Of a DNA stretch of 53,508 nt, positions 26,301 through 36,874 are shown piece after piece; within the stretch, counting starts at the first letter, position 1; each line of letters opens with the position of its first letter. The notes beneath the pieces were generated by a model. It had not been told where the DNA came from, did no database searches, and worked only from the letters and a program-made list of their open reading frames with translations. A program made the position numbers and the translations under genes. Source of the DNA: JAKACA01 sp050010115 (GTDB taxonomy: Bacteria > Actinomycetota > Acidimicrobiia > Acidimicrobiales > Bog-793); assembly GCA_050010115.1 (NCBI GenBank), contig JBEKLQ010000016.1, positions 1 to 53,508 of the forward strand, in the 5' to 3' direction.

Positions 26301-26789
26301 ATCCACGTGCACGGTGACCTGCACCTCGGGCAGGTGCTGTTCACCGGTCGCGACTACGTCTTTGTCGACTTCGAGGGTGAGCCGGAGCGAGTTCTCGGCG
26401 AGCGTCGGATGAAGCGCTCACCCATGCGGGACGTCGCCGGCATGCTCCGGTCGTACCAGTACGCCGCCTACAGCGCGGTCGATGACCTCGTGTCCAGGGG
26501 CGTGCTCGAGCTCGAATCGAGCACCGAGCTCGAGCACTACGAGCGAGCCGCCACGCGGTGGGCGTACTGGACCTCGATCGCGTTCCTCGGCGGGTACCTC
26601 GGGGTTGCCCGGGCGGCAGACCTGCTCCCCGACGACGCCGAGCTGGCCATCGAGCTTCGGGCACACCTGCTGGAGAAAGGCCTGTACGAGCTGCGCTACG
26701 AGCTCGGCAACCGGCCCGAGTGGGTCCACGTCCCGATGCTCGGCCTGCGGTGGCAGCTGGCCTTGGACCGGCAGGGCCGCTCCGCGTGA
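23355..26789 (+). CDS. treS: Trehalose synthase fused to maltokinase (TreS-Mak)
   Basis: A 1144-residue bifunctional protein. Residues about 1-560 are GH13_16 trehalose synthase, interconverting trehalose and maltose: ADSDSDGRGDFRGL, nucleophile Asp214 in LRLDAVPYL, Glu256 in LLAEANQWP and Asp322 in RNHDELT. Residues about 575-1140 are a maltokinase with aminoglycoside-phosphotransferase fold: Brenner-type HGDLHLGQ with Asp988, and the metal-binding VDFEGEP with Asp1005. The fusion couples maltose formation to its phosphorylation, giving maltose 1-phosphate for GlgE. Start GTG overlaps the glgE stop and the stop overlaps malQ (both GTGA), so translation of the whole set is coupled. Such fusions are known in several actinobacteria. 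Confidence 0.95.
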   Translation: MSPTSSNPLFNIGEGADWYKDAIFYELHVRAFADSDSDGRGDFRGLAHRLDYLHQLGVTALWLLPFYPSPLRDDGYDIADYTSIHPDYGTLADFKRFVDEAHKRDMRVITELVLNHTSDQHPWFQRARRSPRPSSYRDFYVWSDTTDLYSQARIIFRDFETSNWTWDPVAEAYYWHRFYSHQPDLNFSNPAVHTAVLRAVDFWLRLGVDGLRLDAVPYLYEEDGTDCENLPETHAFLAKLRRHIDERFPGRMLLAEANQWPDDACAYFGKGDECHMAFHFPLMPRLFMGLRMEDRFPIIDILQQTPEIPPGCQWAVFLRNHDELTLEMVTDEERDYMYRSYASDPAMRINLGIRRRLAPLLQFHRQKIELMNGLLMSLPGTPVLYYGDEIGMGDNVYLGDRNSVRTPMQWNADRNAGFSTANPQRLFLPVNVDPQCHYESVNVEAQSDNPDSLLRWVRRLIALRKRHPVFGRGRMEFVHSDNPRVLSFIRGDGHEEVLVVANLSRFAQYVELDLAPHRGVTPRELFGQTTFPMIGELPYLVTLGPHSFYWLSLGDPTSDQHTGAHSIPSLQTTGPWWRLTEDKERRSFEALLPAILRTRRWFGGKGRRIAQATVTDHVSVSLTGAAADRAELLLVNVEYLDGEPERYLLPVTHLDGEAAKALVRDHPEGVLCLLRTPDGPAGILADAHYEPAFGKALVGLLTARRRRGDDTGPRLVGSSVPSTMFLLGRIPTGPRSFARVSAAEQSNSSMIVGDPEGYRCIVKTLRRVEPGAHPEVEVGRVLASAGATSIAARLLGDLEIIGSDGSSTVIASVHEFVPHESNAWASTLRAASSFLETCVPPSSGEDVQPLPPPRPGGWLAGVAAGRIPESTEALMSDQLSAADLLGRRTAELHVALAGGGPGGTGVTDLGGFDFEPELVTPMSQRSLYQSMRTSARRTLVLARQRARTMSPRDQALAKDICDAEDEMLGAFLRLLGVRQSKRIHVHGDLHLGQVLFTGRDYVFVDFEGEPERVLGERRMKRSPMRDVAGMLRSYQYAAYSAVDDLVSRGVLELESSTELEHYERAATRWAYWTSIAFLGGYLGVARAADLLPDDAELAIELRAHLLEKGLYELRYELGNRPEWVHVPMLGLRWQLALDRQGRSA

Positions 26790-28951
26790 CATCCGGCCCG
26801 GCAGGCCCACTCGAGCAGCTCGCGGCAGCTCGAGGCGTTGCCGTCTCCTACACCGATGCGTTCTCGACGACACGACGGGTAGGTCCAGAGACGCTCGTGG
26901 CCGTGCTCGCCGCGCTCGGTGAGCCCATCGCACATCCCGGGGACGCTGCTGACTGTCTCGCCCGCCGCGCCGCCCGGCAACCACGACCGCCGCCGGTCAT
27001 GGTGGCCTGGGACGGCCGCCTCGCGGAGGTGACTCTCCCGGGGGCATGGGACACTGCTGTCGGAAGATGGATCGACAGTCGCTCGGGGGCGCGACGGGCG
27101 ACGGGAGGCGGTCCGCAACTGGTGCTGGAGGACGGCTCGGATGCCACCGAGCTCCTGGAGGTCACACCGGCCGGCCTCTTGGCCGCCCGGGATCGCCTCC
27201 CGTTCGGGTGCCACACCTTCCGATTGGGCGAGACCGAGGTGCTCGTCATCTCCGCACCGTCCCGAGTCCGGCCCCTCGAGCCACGGTCCTGGGGCGTGTT
27301 CGCGCCCACCTATGGGCTTTGGGACGAGCGTTGGCTGGGCATCGGTGACCTGACCTGCCTCGAAAACCTCGGCCGCTTCGCCGGCAGTCTGGGCGCTGCC
27401 TATGTGGCCACGCTGCCGCTGCTCGCCGACTACTGCGTGGCGGACCGTTCGGCGGGCGAGGTACCCGCCGGGCCGCTCAGCCCGTACTCGCCCCTCAGCC
27501 GGATGTGGTGGAACGAGGCGTATCTCGACGTCGCCCGCGTGCCCGAGCTCCGCGGCACGACGTTCTTCATCGTCAGCTCGCGAGCTGAGCACCAGATCGG
27601 GCACCCGACCGGGCACGTCGACATCGCGGCTGCAGGCCGCCGTGTTCAGGCCATCCTCCGGCTCGGACTGCAGGAGCTGCGCGCGGCCGAGGGTACGAGG
27701 CCGGCCGGCTTCGAGGCGTTCCAGAGGGAGCGCCCAGACGTCGTGCGGTATGCGGCGTTCCGAGCTGCCGCAGAGGTGAGGGGAGCTCATCGGGACCGCT
27801 GGCCTGCCCGCTGGCGCGCCGGTGACATCGTTCCCGGGAACGATGTCAGTAAGGACGCGGTGGATCTCCACATATACGCCCAGTGGGTGACCGACGAGCA
27901 GATCGCGTCGGTGGCCTCGGCCACGGCTTCCCGCGGGTGCCGGCTCATGCTCGACCTCCCGATCGGGTGCCGTCCGGACGGCTACGACACCTGGGCGTTC
28001 CCGACCTCGTTCGCCGGCGGGATGGCGAGCTCGGGGCGGCAGGCCGCCGTGAGAGTGGGCGCGCCGCCGGATGCGTTCTTCGGCGAGGGCCAGGACTGGG
28101 GGTTTTGCCCCCTCGACCCCGAAGGGGAGCGCCGCGCCGGCTACCCGGTCGTGCGCGGGTCGCTCTCCCATCTCCTGCGCCATGCCGGAGCGCTTCGGAT
28201 CGACCACGTGCTCGGCGTGCAGCGGCTGTGGTGGATCCCAGCTGGCGCGAGCCCTTCGGAGGGAGCGTACGTGAGCTACCCGTCCGAGGAGCTGGTCGCC
28301 CTCGCTTGCGTGGAAGCGTGGCGCCGGGATGCCACGGTGGTCGGCGAGGACCTCGGCACCGTCGACCCCGCCGTGCGCCGGCTGCTGAGCGAGCACGGGA
28401 TCGCCGGCATGCAGGTCGCCGTCTTCGACCTGGAGAGCCGGCCGGGCCTTCCAATCGAGGCGAAGCAGGGTTCGGTGGCCTACGTGGACACCCACGACAC
28501 CGCGACGTTTGCCGGGTGGCTCGATGGAGCCGACATCGACCAGCGGGCGCGACTTGGGATGGTGTCAGGCGATCAGGCGGACGCGGCCCGGACGAGCCGC
28601 CGCGGCAGGAGGGACCGTCTCATCGACCGTCTCACGAGTGGTGGTGCCCTCGACGAGGGGCGCGCTCACGACCCGGCGGCAGCGCACACCGCGGTGCTCG
28701 AGGAGCTCGGCCGCTCCGACGCCGGCACTGTCATCGCCACCGTTGAGGATCTATGGGGCGAACGCGACCCGCAGAACATCCCCGGCACGTCGATCGAGCA
28801 CCCGAACTTCTGCCGGCCCTTGGCACGCTCCCTCGGCGACATCGAGCGAGATAGTGCGGTGCTCGACACCCTGCGCCGGCTCGACCGGGCACGTCGCCAA
28901 ACCGGGGCGCGTGGGCGCGCGGCGCCGCGATCGGGCAAAGTCGTGTCATGA
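26786..28951 (+). CDS. malQ: 4-alpha-glucanotransferase (amylomaltase, GH77)
   Basis: Transfers alpha-1,4-glucan segments between chains, releasing glucose. 721 residues. Seen: the helical N-terminal extension of bacterial MalQ, GVFAPTYGLWDERWLGIGDL, PYSPLSRMWWNEAYLD, GAPPDAFFGEGQDWGF, the catalytic Asp in LRIDHVLGVQRLWW, acid/base Glu in VVGEDLGTV and the third Asp in YVDTHDTATF. The start GTG at 26786 overlaps the treS-mak stop; the frame remains open further upstream but as an antisense shadow. Its place inside a GlgE operon is not the common arrangement I know. It could recycle malto-oligosaccharides or use maltose from TreS as acceptor. Confidence 0.92.
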   Translation: MTSGPAGPLEQLAAARGVAVSYTDAFSTTRRVGPETLVAVLAALGEPIAHPGDAADCLARRAARQPRPPPVMVAWDGRLAEVTLPGAWDTAVGRWIDSRSGARRATGGGPQLVLEDGSDATELLEVTPAGLLAARDRLPFGCHTFRLGETEVLVISAPSRVRPLEPRSWGVFAPTYGLWDERWLGIGDLTCLENLGRFAGSLGAAYVATLPLLADYCVADRSAGEVPAGPLSPYSPLSRMWWNEAYLDVARVPELRGTTFFIVSSRAEHQIGHPTGHVDIAAAGRRVQAILRLGLQELRAAEGTRPAGFEAFQRERPDVVRYAAFRAAAEVRGAHRDRWPARWRAGDIVPGNDVSKDAVDLHIYAQWVTDEQIASVASATASRGCRLMLDLPIGCRPDGYDTWAFPTSFAGGMASSGRQAAVRVGAPPDAFFGEGQDWGFCPLDPEGERRAGYPVVRGSLSHLLRHAGALRIDHVLGVQRLWWIPAGASPSEGAYVSYPSEELVALACVEAWRRDATVVGEDLGTVDPAVRRLLSEHGIAGMQVAVFDLESRPGLPIEAKQGSVAYVDTHDTATFAGWLDGADIDQRARLGMVSGDQADAARTSRRGRRDRLIDRLTSGGALDEGRAHDPAAAHTAVLEELGRSDAGTVIATVEDLWGERDPQNIPGTSIEHPNFCRPLARSLGDIERDSAVLDTLRRLDRARRQTGARGRAAPRSGKVVS

Positions 28952-30890
28952 CCGGCGACCGCACACCAGATCGCCAACCCGACCGCACGCCCGCCGAAGA
29001 GCGACTCGGGGCCGACGATCTCTACTTGTTCAACGAGGGGCGCCAGTTCCAGCTCTACGACCACCTGGGCGGCCATCTCCTGCCCGGCGGTTCGGGCGCA
29101 CGATTCGCGGTGTGGGCGCCGAATGCCGATTCGGTCTCGGTCCGCCACGACGGCAACGGCTGGACCTCCGGAGTCGACCTGCTCCATCCGCAGGGTGACT
29201 CCGGCATCTGGGCAGGCGAGATCGCCGGAATGCCGGTCGGGACCCGCTACAAGTACCACATCACCTCTCGCCTAGGGCCACCTCGGGACAAGGCCGACCC
29301 GCTTGCGTTCGGGACCGAGGAGCCGCCGCTCAGCGCGTCGGTCCTCACCGACCTGTCGTACAGCTGGGATGACGAGGAGTGGATGCGACGGCGCTCCGGC
29401 TTCGACCCCGGCGCAGAACCGATGTCCGCCTACGAGGTCCACCTCGGCTCCTGGCGGCGTCGTCCCGACCGGTCCTTCATGACTTATGCCGAGCTGGCCG
29501 AGCCACTGGCGGACCACGTGCTGGCGCACGGGTTCACCCACGTCGAGCTTCTCCCCGTGATGGAGCACCCGTACTTCGGCTCGTGGGGCTACCAGACGAC
29601 CGGCTATTTCGCTCCCACCGCCCGGTTCGGCCACCCGACGGGGTTCATGGCCTTGGTCGATCACCTGCACCAGCGAGGCATCGGCGTCATCTTGGACTGG
29701 GTGCCGTCACACTTCGCCACCGACGCTTTCGGCCTCGGTGAGTTCGACGGGTCCCATCTCTACGAGCACCAGGACCCGCGCCACCGCATCCACCCCGACT
29801 GGGGCAGCTACGAGTTCAACTTCTCGCGTCACGAAGTGCGTTCCTTCCTCATCTCCAGCGCATGGTTCTGGCTCGACCGTTACCACGCCGATGGCCTGCG
29901 GGTCGACGCCGTGGCGTCGATGCTCTATCTCGACTACTCGCGAACGCCCGGCCGGTGGGTGCCCAACCGTTACGGAGGGCGCGAGAACCTGGAGGCGGTG
30001 TCGTTGCTCCGCCAGTTCAACGAGTCGGTCCACGAGCGCTTCGAAGGCGTCGTGACCATCGCCGAGGAGTCCACGGCTTGGCCAGGCGTGTCGAGGGGCG
30101 TGGGGGACGGCGGGTTGGGTTTCTCGATGAAGTGGGACATGGGCTGGATGCACGACCGGCTCCAGCACTTCCAGCGCGAGCCGGTGCACCGGCGGTTCCA
30201 CTACAACGAGATGACGTTCCGGGGGCTCTACGCCTTCACCGAGCGCTTCGTGCTCCCGCTCAGCCACGACGAGGTCGTGCACGGGAAGGGTGCCCTGGCG
30301 ACGAAGATGCCGGGTGACGACTGGCAGAGGCGGGCGAACCTCCGTCTCCTGTTCGCCGACCAGTGGTTCCAGCCCGGCAAGAAACTCCTCTTCATGGGCG
30401 GCGAACTGGCGACCTGGCGCGAGTGGGACCACGAGGGCCAGCTCGACTGGGAACTGCTCGGCCACCCCGAGTTCGCCGGTGTCGCTCGCCTCGTGGGTGA
30501 CCTCAACAGGCTCTACCGGGAGCACGACGCCCTGCAGGCGGACTTCGATCCGGCGGGCTTCGGCTGGATCGTCGCCGACGACGACAGCAACGACGTGCTG
30601 GCCTGGCGCCGGAGCGGTCCGGCAGGTGACGTCGTGGCGGTGCTCAACCTCACGCCGGTGGTCCGTGATCACTACCGGCTCGGCGTGCCCTCCGGTGGCG
30701 ACTGGCTCGAGCTGTGCAACACCGACGCCGCGGTGTACGGCGGGAGCGGTGTGGGGAACCTCGGGCGGATCGAGGCCGGTGCGGTGCGGTCCCATGGCTT
30801 CGAAGCGAGCCTCGAGTTGCGCCTGCCGCCGCTCGGTGCTTTGCTGCTCGCTCCGGCTCGGCCGAAGCCGGACGACTCGGCGTTTGCCGG

Positions 30891-30894
<4 letters not shown>
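28948..30894 (+). CDS. glgB: 1,4-alpha-glucan branching enzyme
   Basis: Introduces alpha-1,6 branches. 648 residues. Seen: a carbohydrate-binding N-terminal module (ARFAVWAPNADSVSV), the typical GSWGYQTTGYFAPTARFG, nucleophile Asp320 in LRVDAVASML, acid/base Glu373 in TIAEESTAWPG (spacing 53, as in E. coli GlgB), and LPLSHDEVVHG. It is shorter than E. coli GlgB because one of two N-terminal modules is missing. ATG overlaps the malQ stop (ATGA). Its stop TAG is shared in a CTAG tetranucleotide with the opposing glgX stop, so no intergenic space exists. Confidence 0.96.
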
Positions 30895-33053
<2,159 letters not shown>

Positions 33054-33059
33054 CGGGTC

Positions 33060-33065
33060 ACCCTA
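33060..33065 (-). promoter_or_regulatory. Putative leaderless -10 box (TAGGGT) of glgX
   Basis: TAGGGT on the minus strand, six bases before ATG at 33053. The 105-base glgX/fbiC divergent region carries an identical hexamer facing the other way. Confidence 0.52.
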
Positions 33066-33145
33066 CAACCAGGCTTGTTTCCGATTCCTGCCGCGCCCAG
33101 CGGGCTGGGCGCGTGCCGACGCGCCCCGGCCGGACGCGAGCGCCA

Positions 33146-33151
33146 TAGGGT
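33146..33151 (+). promoter_or_regulatory. Putative leaderless -10 box (TAGGGT) of fbiC
   Basis: TAGGGT, seven bases before GTG at 33159. It decides the fbiC start; the frame is open further upstream to 33075. Confidence 0.5.
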
Positions 33152-33158
33152 GTTCGGC

Positions 33159-35564
33159 GTGACCGTGACCCGTGTTGACCTTCCCAGCGTGCCGGTGTCG
33201 CGTCCGGCGGCGTCGACCACTGCCGGCCCGAGCGACGCCGAACTGCTGGCGGCCGGGCTCGATGAGCTCATGGCTGAGGCCCGCAGCGTCCGGGATGGGC
33301 GTTACGGGACCCGAGTGACGTTCTCGCCAAAGGTGTTCATCCCGCTCACCATGTTGTGCCGTGACCGCTGCGGGTACTGTACGTTCGCGAAGCCACCCGC
33401 GAGGGTCGCGGCGCCGTACCTGAGCCCCGAGGAGGTGCTGGCGCTCGCTCGGCGGGCAGCTGAGGCAGGTTGCCACGAAGCGCTGTTCACCCTCGGCGAG
33501 CAGCCGGAGGTCCGTTACCCGGCCGCCGCGGCCTGGTTGGCTGCCCATGGTCACGCCTCGACGGTCGGGTACCTGGCCGAGGCGGCCCGCCTGGTAAGGG
33601 ACGAGACCGGGCTCCTCCCGCACTCCAACGCCGGCGCGCTGCGGGACGACGAGCTGGCTTCGCTCAGACCGGTCACCGCGAGCCAGGGCATGATGCTCGA
33701 GTCGTTGAGCCCGACGCTGGCTTGCCACCGAGGCTCCCCCGACAAGACACCGGCGCGGCGCCTCGCCACGCTCGAGGCCGCCGGGCGCCTGCAGATCCCC
33801 TTCACGACGGGCATCCTCGTTGGCATCGGCGACTCCCGCTCCGACCGTCTCACGGCCCTCCGTGCGATCGCCGACTCGCATCGGCGCCACGGCCATGTGC
33901 ACGAGGTCATCGTGCAGAACTTCCTGCCGAAGCCCGGCACCTCCATGCACCTGTCACCTGCTTGTGCCGACGAAGAGCATTGGTGGGCGGTAGCGGTCGC
34001 ACGGCTCCTGCTTCCGGTCGAGGTGCACGTGCAGGCGCCCCCGAACCTGACTGAGGACTTCGGGGTGCTGCTCGACGCCGGCATCGATGACTGGGGAGGC
34101 GTGTCACCCGTCACCGCCGATCACGTGAACCCGGAGCGGGCCTGGCCCGCCCTCGACCGCCTGCGGGCTGTCACGGAGGAGCGCGGGCACGTGTTGGCGC
34201 CGCGGCTGGCGCTGCACCCCGAGTGGGTGGCCGAGCCGGAGCGCTGGCTCGACGCGGCTATGCGTTTCCCGGTGATGGACCGCTCGGACGCCGAGGGCCT
34301 CGGCCGTGACTCGACCTGGTGCTCGGGGGGCGAGACACCGCCCCCGCTGCTGATCGGGCCTCGCTCAACTGCATCGAGGCCAGCGGCTGCCGCCGTCCGG
34401 GGGCGCCCCGTCAGTCCCTCGGCCGGCTCGGCCGGTCCCACCACACGCCGCAGGTCGGTCGCCGACGTGATCGCCGGCGTCGCCCGCGGCACCGAGGTCG
34501 GTGAAGCGGAGATCGTCGCGCTCTTCGGCGCTCGCGGGAGCGAGGTGCAGGCGGTTGCTGAGCTCGCCGACGAGCTGCGGCGCCAAGCGGTCGGCGACGT
34601 CGTCACGTTCGTCGCCAACCGCAACATCAACTACACGAACGTCTGCACCTTCAAATGCCGGTTTTGCGCTTTCTCCAAAGGTCCCCTTTCGCTCAACCTC
34701 CGGGGCTCGCCGTACCTGCTCGAGCTGGGCGACATCACCGACCGTGCCGCCGAGGCAGAAGCCCGTGGCGCAACGGAGGTGTGCCTGCAAGGCGGAATCC
34801 ATCCGAGCTTCGACGGCGACTACTACCTCGAGGTCCTCCGCGCGGTGAAAGCCGCCTCCGAGCGGATCCACATCCACGCCTTCAGCGCGTTGGAGGTCCA
34901 CGAGGGGGCTCGTCGCCTCGGCGAGGATCTCGAGACGTACCTGGGTCGGCTGAAGGATGCCGGTTTGAAGACGCTGCCCGGGACCGCTGCCGAGATCCTC
35001 GACGATGAGGTCCGGGCGATCCTGTGTCCCGACAAGATCGGCGCGGACCGCTGGCTCGAGGTGCACCGGACAGCGCACCACGTCGGACTGAGATCCAACG
35101 TGACGATCATGTTCGGCGCCGTCGAGTCGCCGCTCAAGTGGGCACGGCACATCACCCGCACACGGGCGCTGCAGCGCGAGACCGGCGGGTTCACCGAGTT
35201 CGTGCCACTCCCCTTTGTACACATGGCCACCCCGCTGTACCTCCAGCGCCGGGCGCGCCGTGGTCCGACGTTCCGGGAGGCCGTCCTGATGCACGCCGTC
35301 GGACGCATCGCCTACGCCGGCGCCATCGACAACATCCAGGCGAGCTGGGTCAAGATGGGCGCCGAGGGCACGCGCCAGTTGCTGCGGTCCGGTTGCAACG
35401 ACCTCGGCGGCACGCTCATTGACGAGAACATCTCCCGGGCTGCCGGGGCGGCGCACGGGCAGATGATGGACGAGGAGGGTTTCTTGCGGATCGTCGAGCC
35501 TCTCGGCAGGCCGCTGGAACAACGGACGACCCTGTACGGCCGGGTGGCTCCGGCGACTGTGTGA
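33159..35564 (+). CDS. fbiC: FO synthase FbiC (CofG-CofH fusion)
   Basis: Makes 7,8-didemethyl-8-hydroxy-5-deazariboflavin, the chromophore of coenzyme F420, from tyrosine and 5-amino-6-ribitylaminouracil. 801 residues from GTG at 33159; mycobacterial FbiC is about 856. Two radical-SAM domains: the CofG half has its cluster Cys67, Cys71, Cys74 (CRDRCGYC), and the CofH half has Cys496, Cys500, Cys503 (CTFKCRFC). A Ser/Ala/Pro linker at about residues 395-435 joins them. In CofG, FTLGEQPE is visible; in CofH, NRNINYTNVC and LQGGIHP. The stop overlaps the next gene (GTGA). Its presence indicates that the organism makes F420; other fbi genes are not in the window. Confidence 0.97.
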   Translation: MTVTRVDLPSVPVSRPAASTTAGPSDAELLAAGLDELMAEARSVRDGRYGTRVTFSPKVFIPLTMLCRDRCGYCTFAKPPARVAAPYLSPEEVLALARRAAEAGCHEALFTLGEQPEVRYPAAAAWLAAHGHASTVGYLAEAARLVRDETGLLPHSNAGALRDDELASLRPVTASQGMMLESLSPTLACHRGSPDKTPARRLATLEAAGRLQIPFTTGILVGIGDSRSDRLTALRAIADSHRRHGHVHEVIVQNFLPKPGTSMHLSPACADEEHWWAVAVARLLLPVEVHVQAPPNLTEDFGVLLDAGIDDWGGVSPVTADHVNPERAWPALDRLRAVTEERGHVLAPRLALHPEWVAEPERWLDAAMRFPVMDRSDAEGLGRDSTWCSGGETPPPLLIGPRSTASRPAAAAVRGRPVSPSAGSAGPTTRRRSVADVIAGVARGTEVGEAEIVALFGARGSEVQAVAELADELRRQAVGDVVTFVANRNINYTNVCTFKCRFCAFSKGPLSLNLRGSPYLLELGDITDRAAEAEARGATEVCLQGGIHPSFDGDYYLEVLRAVKAASERIHIHAFSALEVHEGARRLGEDLETYLGRLKDAGLKTLPGTAAEILDDEVRAILCPDKIGADRWLEVHRTAHHVGLRSNVTIMFGAVESPLKWARHITRTRALQRETGGFTEFVPLPFVHMATPLYLQRRARRGPTFREAVLMHAVGRIAYAGAIDNIQASWVKMGAEGTRQLLRSGCNDLGGTLIDENISRAAGAAHGQMMDEEGFLRIVEPLGRPLEQRTTLYGRVAPATV

Positions 35565-36637
35565 TGGTCGAGCGAGAACAAGCTCCGCCGGCCGGCCAGC
35601 CAGACGTCCTTGTCGGCCCCGACCTGCACGGGCTCGTCTCCGAGTTGCTCGAGGCCACGGGCGCCAAGGCGAACCGTGACCTTCTGCGGGAGCTTCTCGA
35701 CACGGCGCTCGGGCTGGCCGACGGAGTCCCCAGCCGGCTCGACCTGAAGATCGCCACGGCCGCACTCGACGAGATGGCGCGAGCCTTTCACCTCTTCGCG
35801 CCATTCCGCTCCATGCCGAAGCTCACCATGTTCGGCTCCGCCCGCACGCACCAGTCCGATCCCCTCTACGCCCAGGCCAGGGAGGTCGCCACCCGGGTGG
35901 CAGCGGAGGGCTGGATGGTCGTCACGGGTGCCGGGCCAGGGATCATGTCTGCCGGGCACGACGGCGCAGGTCCCGAGCGATCGCTCGGCGTGGACATCCG
36001 CCTGCCCTTCGAGTCCGTATCTCACCCCGGTCTGGCCGCCGAGGGCCGCCTCGTCGAGATGAAGTACTTCTTCACCCGCAAGTTGATGCTGATCAAGGAG
36101 TCCGCTGCCTTCGCCGTGCTACCTGGGGGCTTTGGGACGCTCGACGAGACTTTCGAGCTGCTCACCTTGCTGCAGACCGGGAAGGCAGAGCCGGCACCGA
36201 TCGTCCTGGTCGACATCCCGGGCGAGCCGTACTGGGAGGCCTGGGAGGCCTTCGTCGGCGGAGAGGTCATCCGTCGCGGTCTCGCCAGCCCCGAGGACCG
36301 GTCCTTCTACAGGATCACCGATGACGTGCAGACCGCCGTCGACGAGATCCTCGGCTTCTACCGGAATTATCGGTCGCGGCGCTTCGTCGGGTCGACGATG
36401 GTGATCCGCCTCAAGACGGCGCCGAGCGAGGCGGAGCTCGCAGCACTCAACACCGAGTTCGCCGACATCTGCTCCGACAAGGGCATCTGGCGCACCCACC
36501 CGCTCGGCCCGGAACGTTCCGGCCGCGACCATCTCGACTTGCCGCGCGTCGCGCTGGAGCTCGACCTCCGGTCTCAGGGGCGCCTGCGCCAGTTGATCGA
36601 CGCCCTGAACCTGTGCGAGGGCGACGCCGGCGCCTGA
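35561..36637 (+). CDS. LOG-family Rossmann-fold protein (PpnN / lysine-decarboxylase-like), coupled to fbiC
   Basis: 358 residues. Seen: an N-terminal helical extension, then the nucleotide-binding fold with LTMFGSARTHQSDPLYAQA, VVTGAGPGIMSAGHDGA, and the LOG signature PGGFGTLDETFELLTLLQTGK; a C-terminal extension of about 120 residues follows. LOG proteins hydrolyse the N-glycosidic bond of nucleoside 5'-monophosphates; the longer form resembles PpnN-type enzymes. GTG at 35561 overlaps the fbiC stop as GTGA; ATG at 35564 is an alternative start (TGATG). The tight coupling hints at a role in nucleotide supply or recycling for deazaflavin synthesis, which is unproven. Confidence 0.85.
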   Translation: MMVEREQAPPAGQPDVLVGPDLHGLVSELLEATGAKANRDLLRELLDTALGLADGVPSRLDLKIATAALDEMARAFHLFAPFRSMPKLTMFGSARTHQSDPLYAQAREVATRVAAEGWMVVTGAGPGIMSAGHDGAGPERSLGVDIRLPFESVSHPGLAAEGRLVEMKYFFTRKLMLIKESAAFAVLPGGFGTLDETFELLTLLQTGKAEPAPIVLVDIPGEPYWEAWEAFVGGEVIRRGLASPEDRSFYRITDDVQTAVDEILGFYRNYRSRRFVGSTMVIRLKTAPSEAELAALNTEFADICSDKGIWRTHPLGPERSGRDHLDLPRVALELDLRSQGRLRQLIDALNLCEGDAGA

Positions 36638-36667
36638 GCACCGCCACGAGCCCAGTGCCCTTAAGGC

Positions 36668-36871
36668 TCAGTCGTCGGCCTGGCGGACGAGCATCCTCGC
36701 CTTCTCGACCGAGGATCTGGCGCGGTTCAGCAGCTTCTCCCGCTTGGTCGCCATCGCGGCGGCCTCGTCCGACCCCTCGCCGAGGCCGGACCGCAGAACA
36801 TCCATCGCAGCATCGGCCAGCCGCTCGCCGAGGCGCTCGAGCTCACTTGCTATGTCGTCGAGGCTTCCCAT
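36668..36871 (-). CDS. Small charged helical protein after the acyl-CoA ligase
   Basis: 67 residues, unknown function. Almost entirely predicted helix with heptad-like Leu/Ile/Ala spacing: residues 4-32 (LDDIASELERLGERLADAAMD) and 40-64 (ATKREKLLNRARSSVEKA), suggesting a helical hairpin or coiled coil. No membrane segment or signal. ATG lies three bases after the acyl-CoA ligase stop, so translation is probably coupled, and there is no Shine-Dalgarno. It converges with the LOG gene across 30 bases, where a GAGCC/GGCTC pair could form a weak hairpin. Confidence 0.65.
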   Translation of the reverse strand: MGSLDDIASELERLGERLADAAMDVLRSGLGEGSDEAAAMATKREKLLNRARSSVEKARMLVRQADD

Positions 36872-36874
36872 GAC

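Noticed and set aside
26696..28495. Long minus-strand open frame opposite malQ (599 codons)
   Set aside because: Composition is Arg/Gly-rich with no recognisable fold; malQ motifs on the plus strand are complete.
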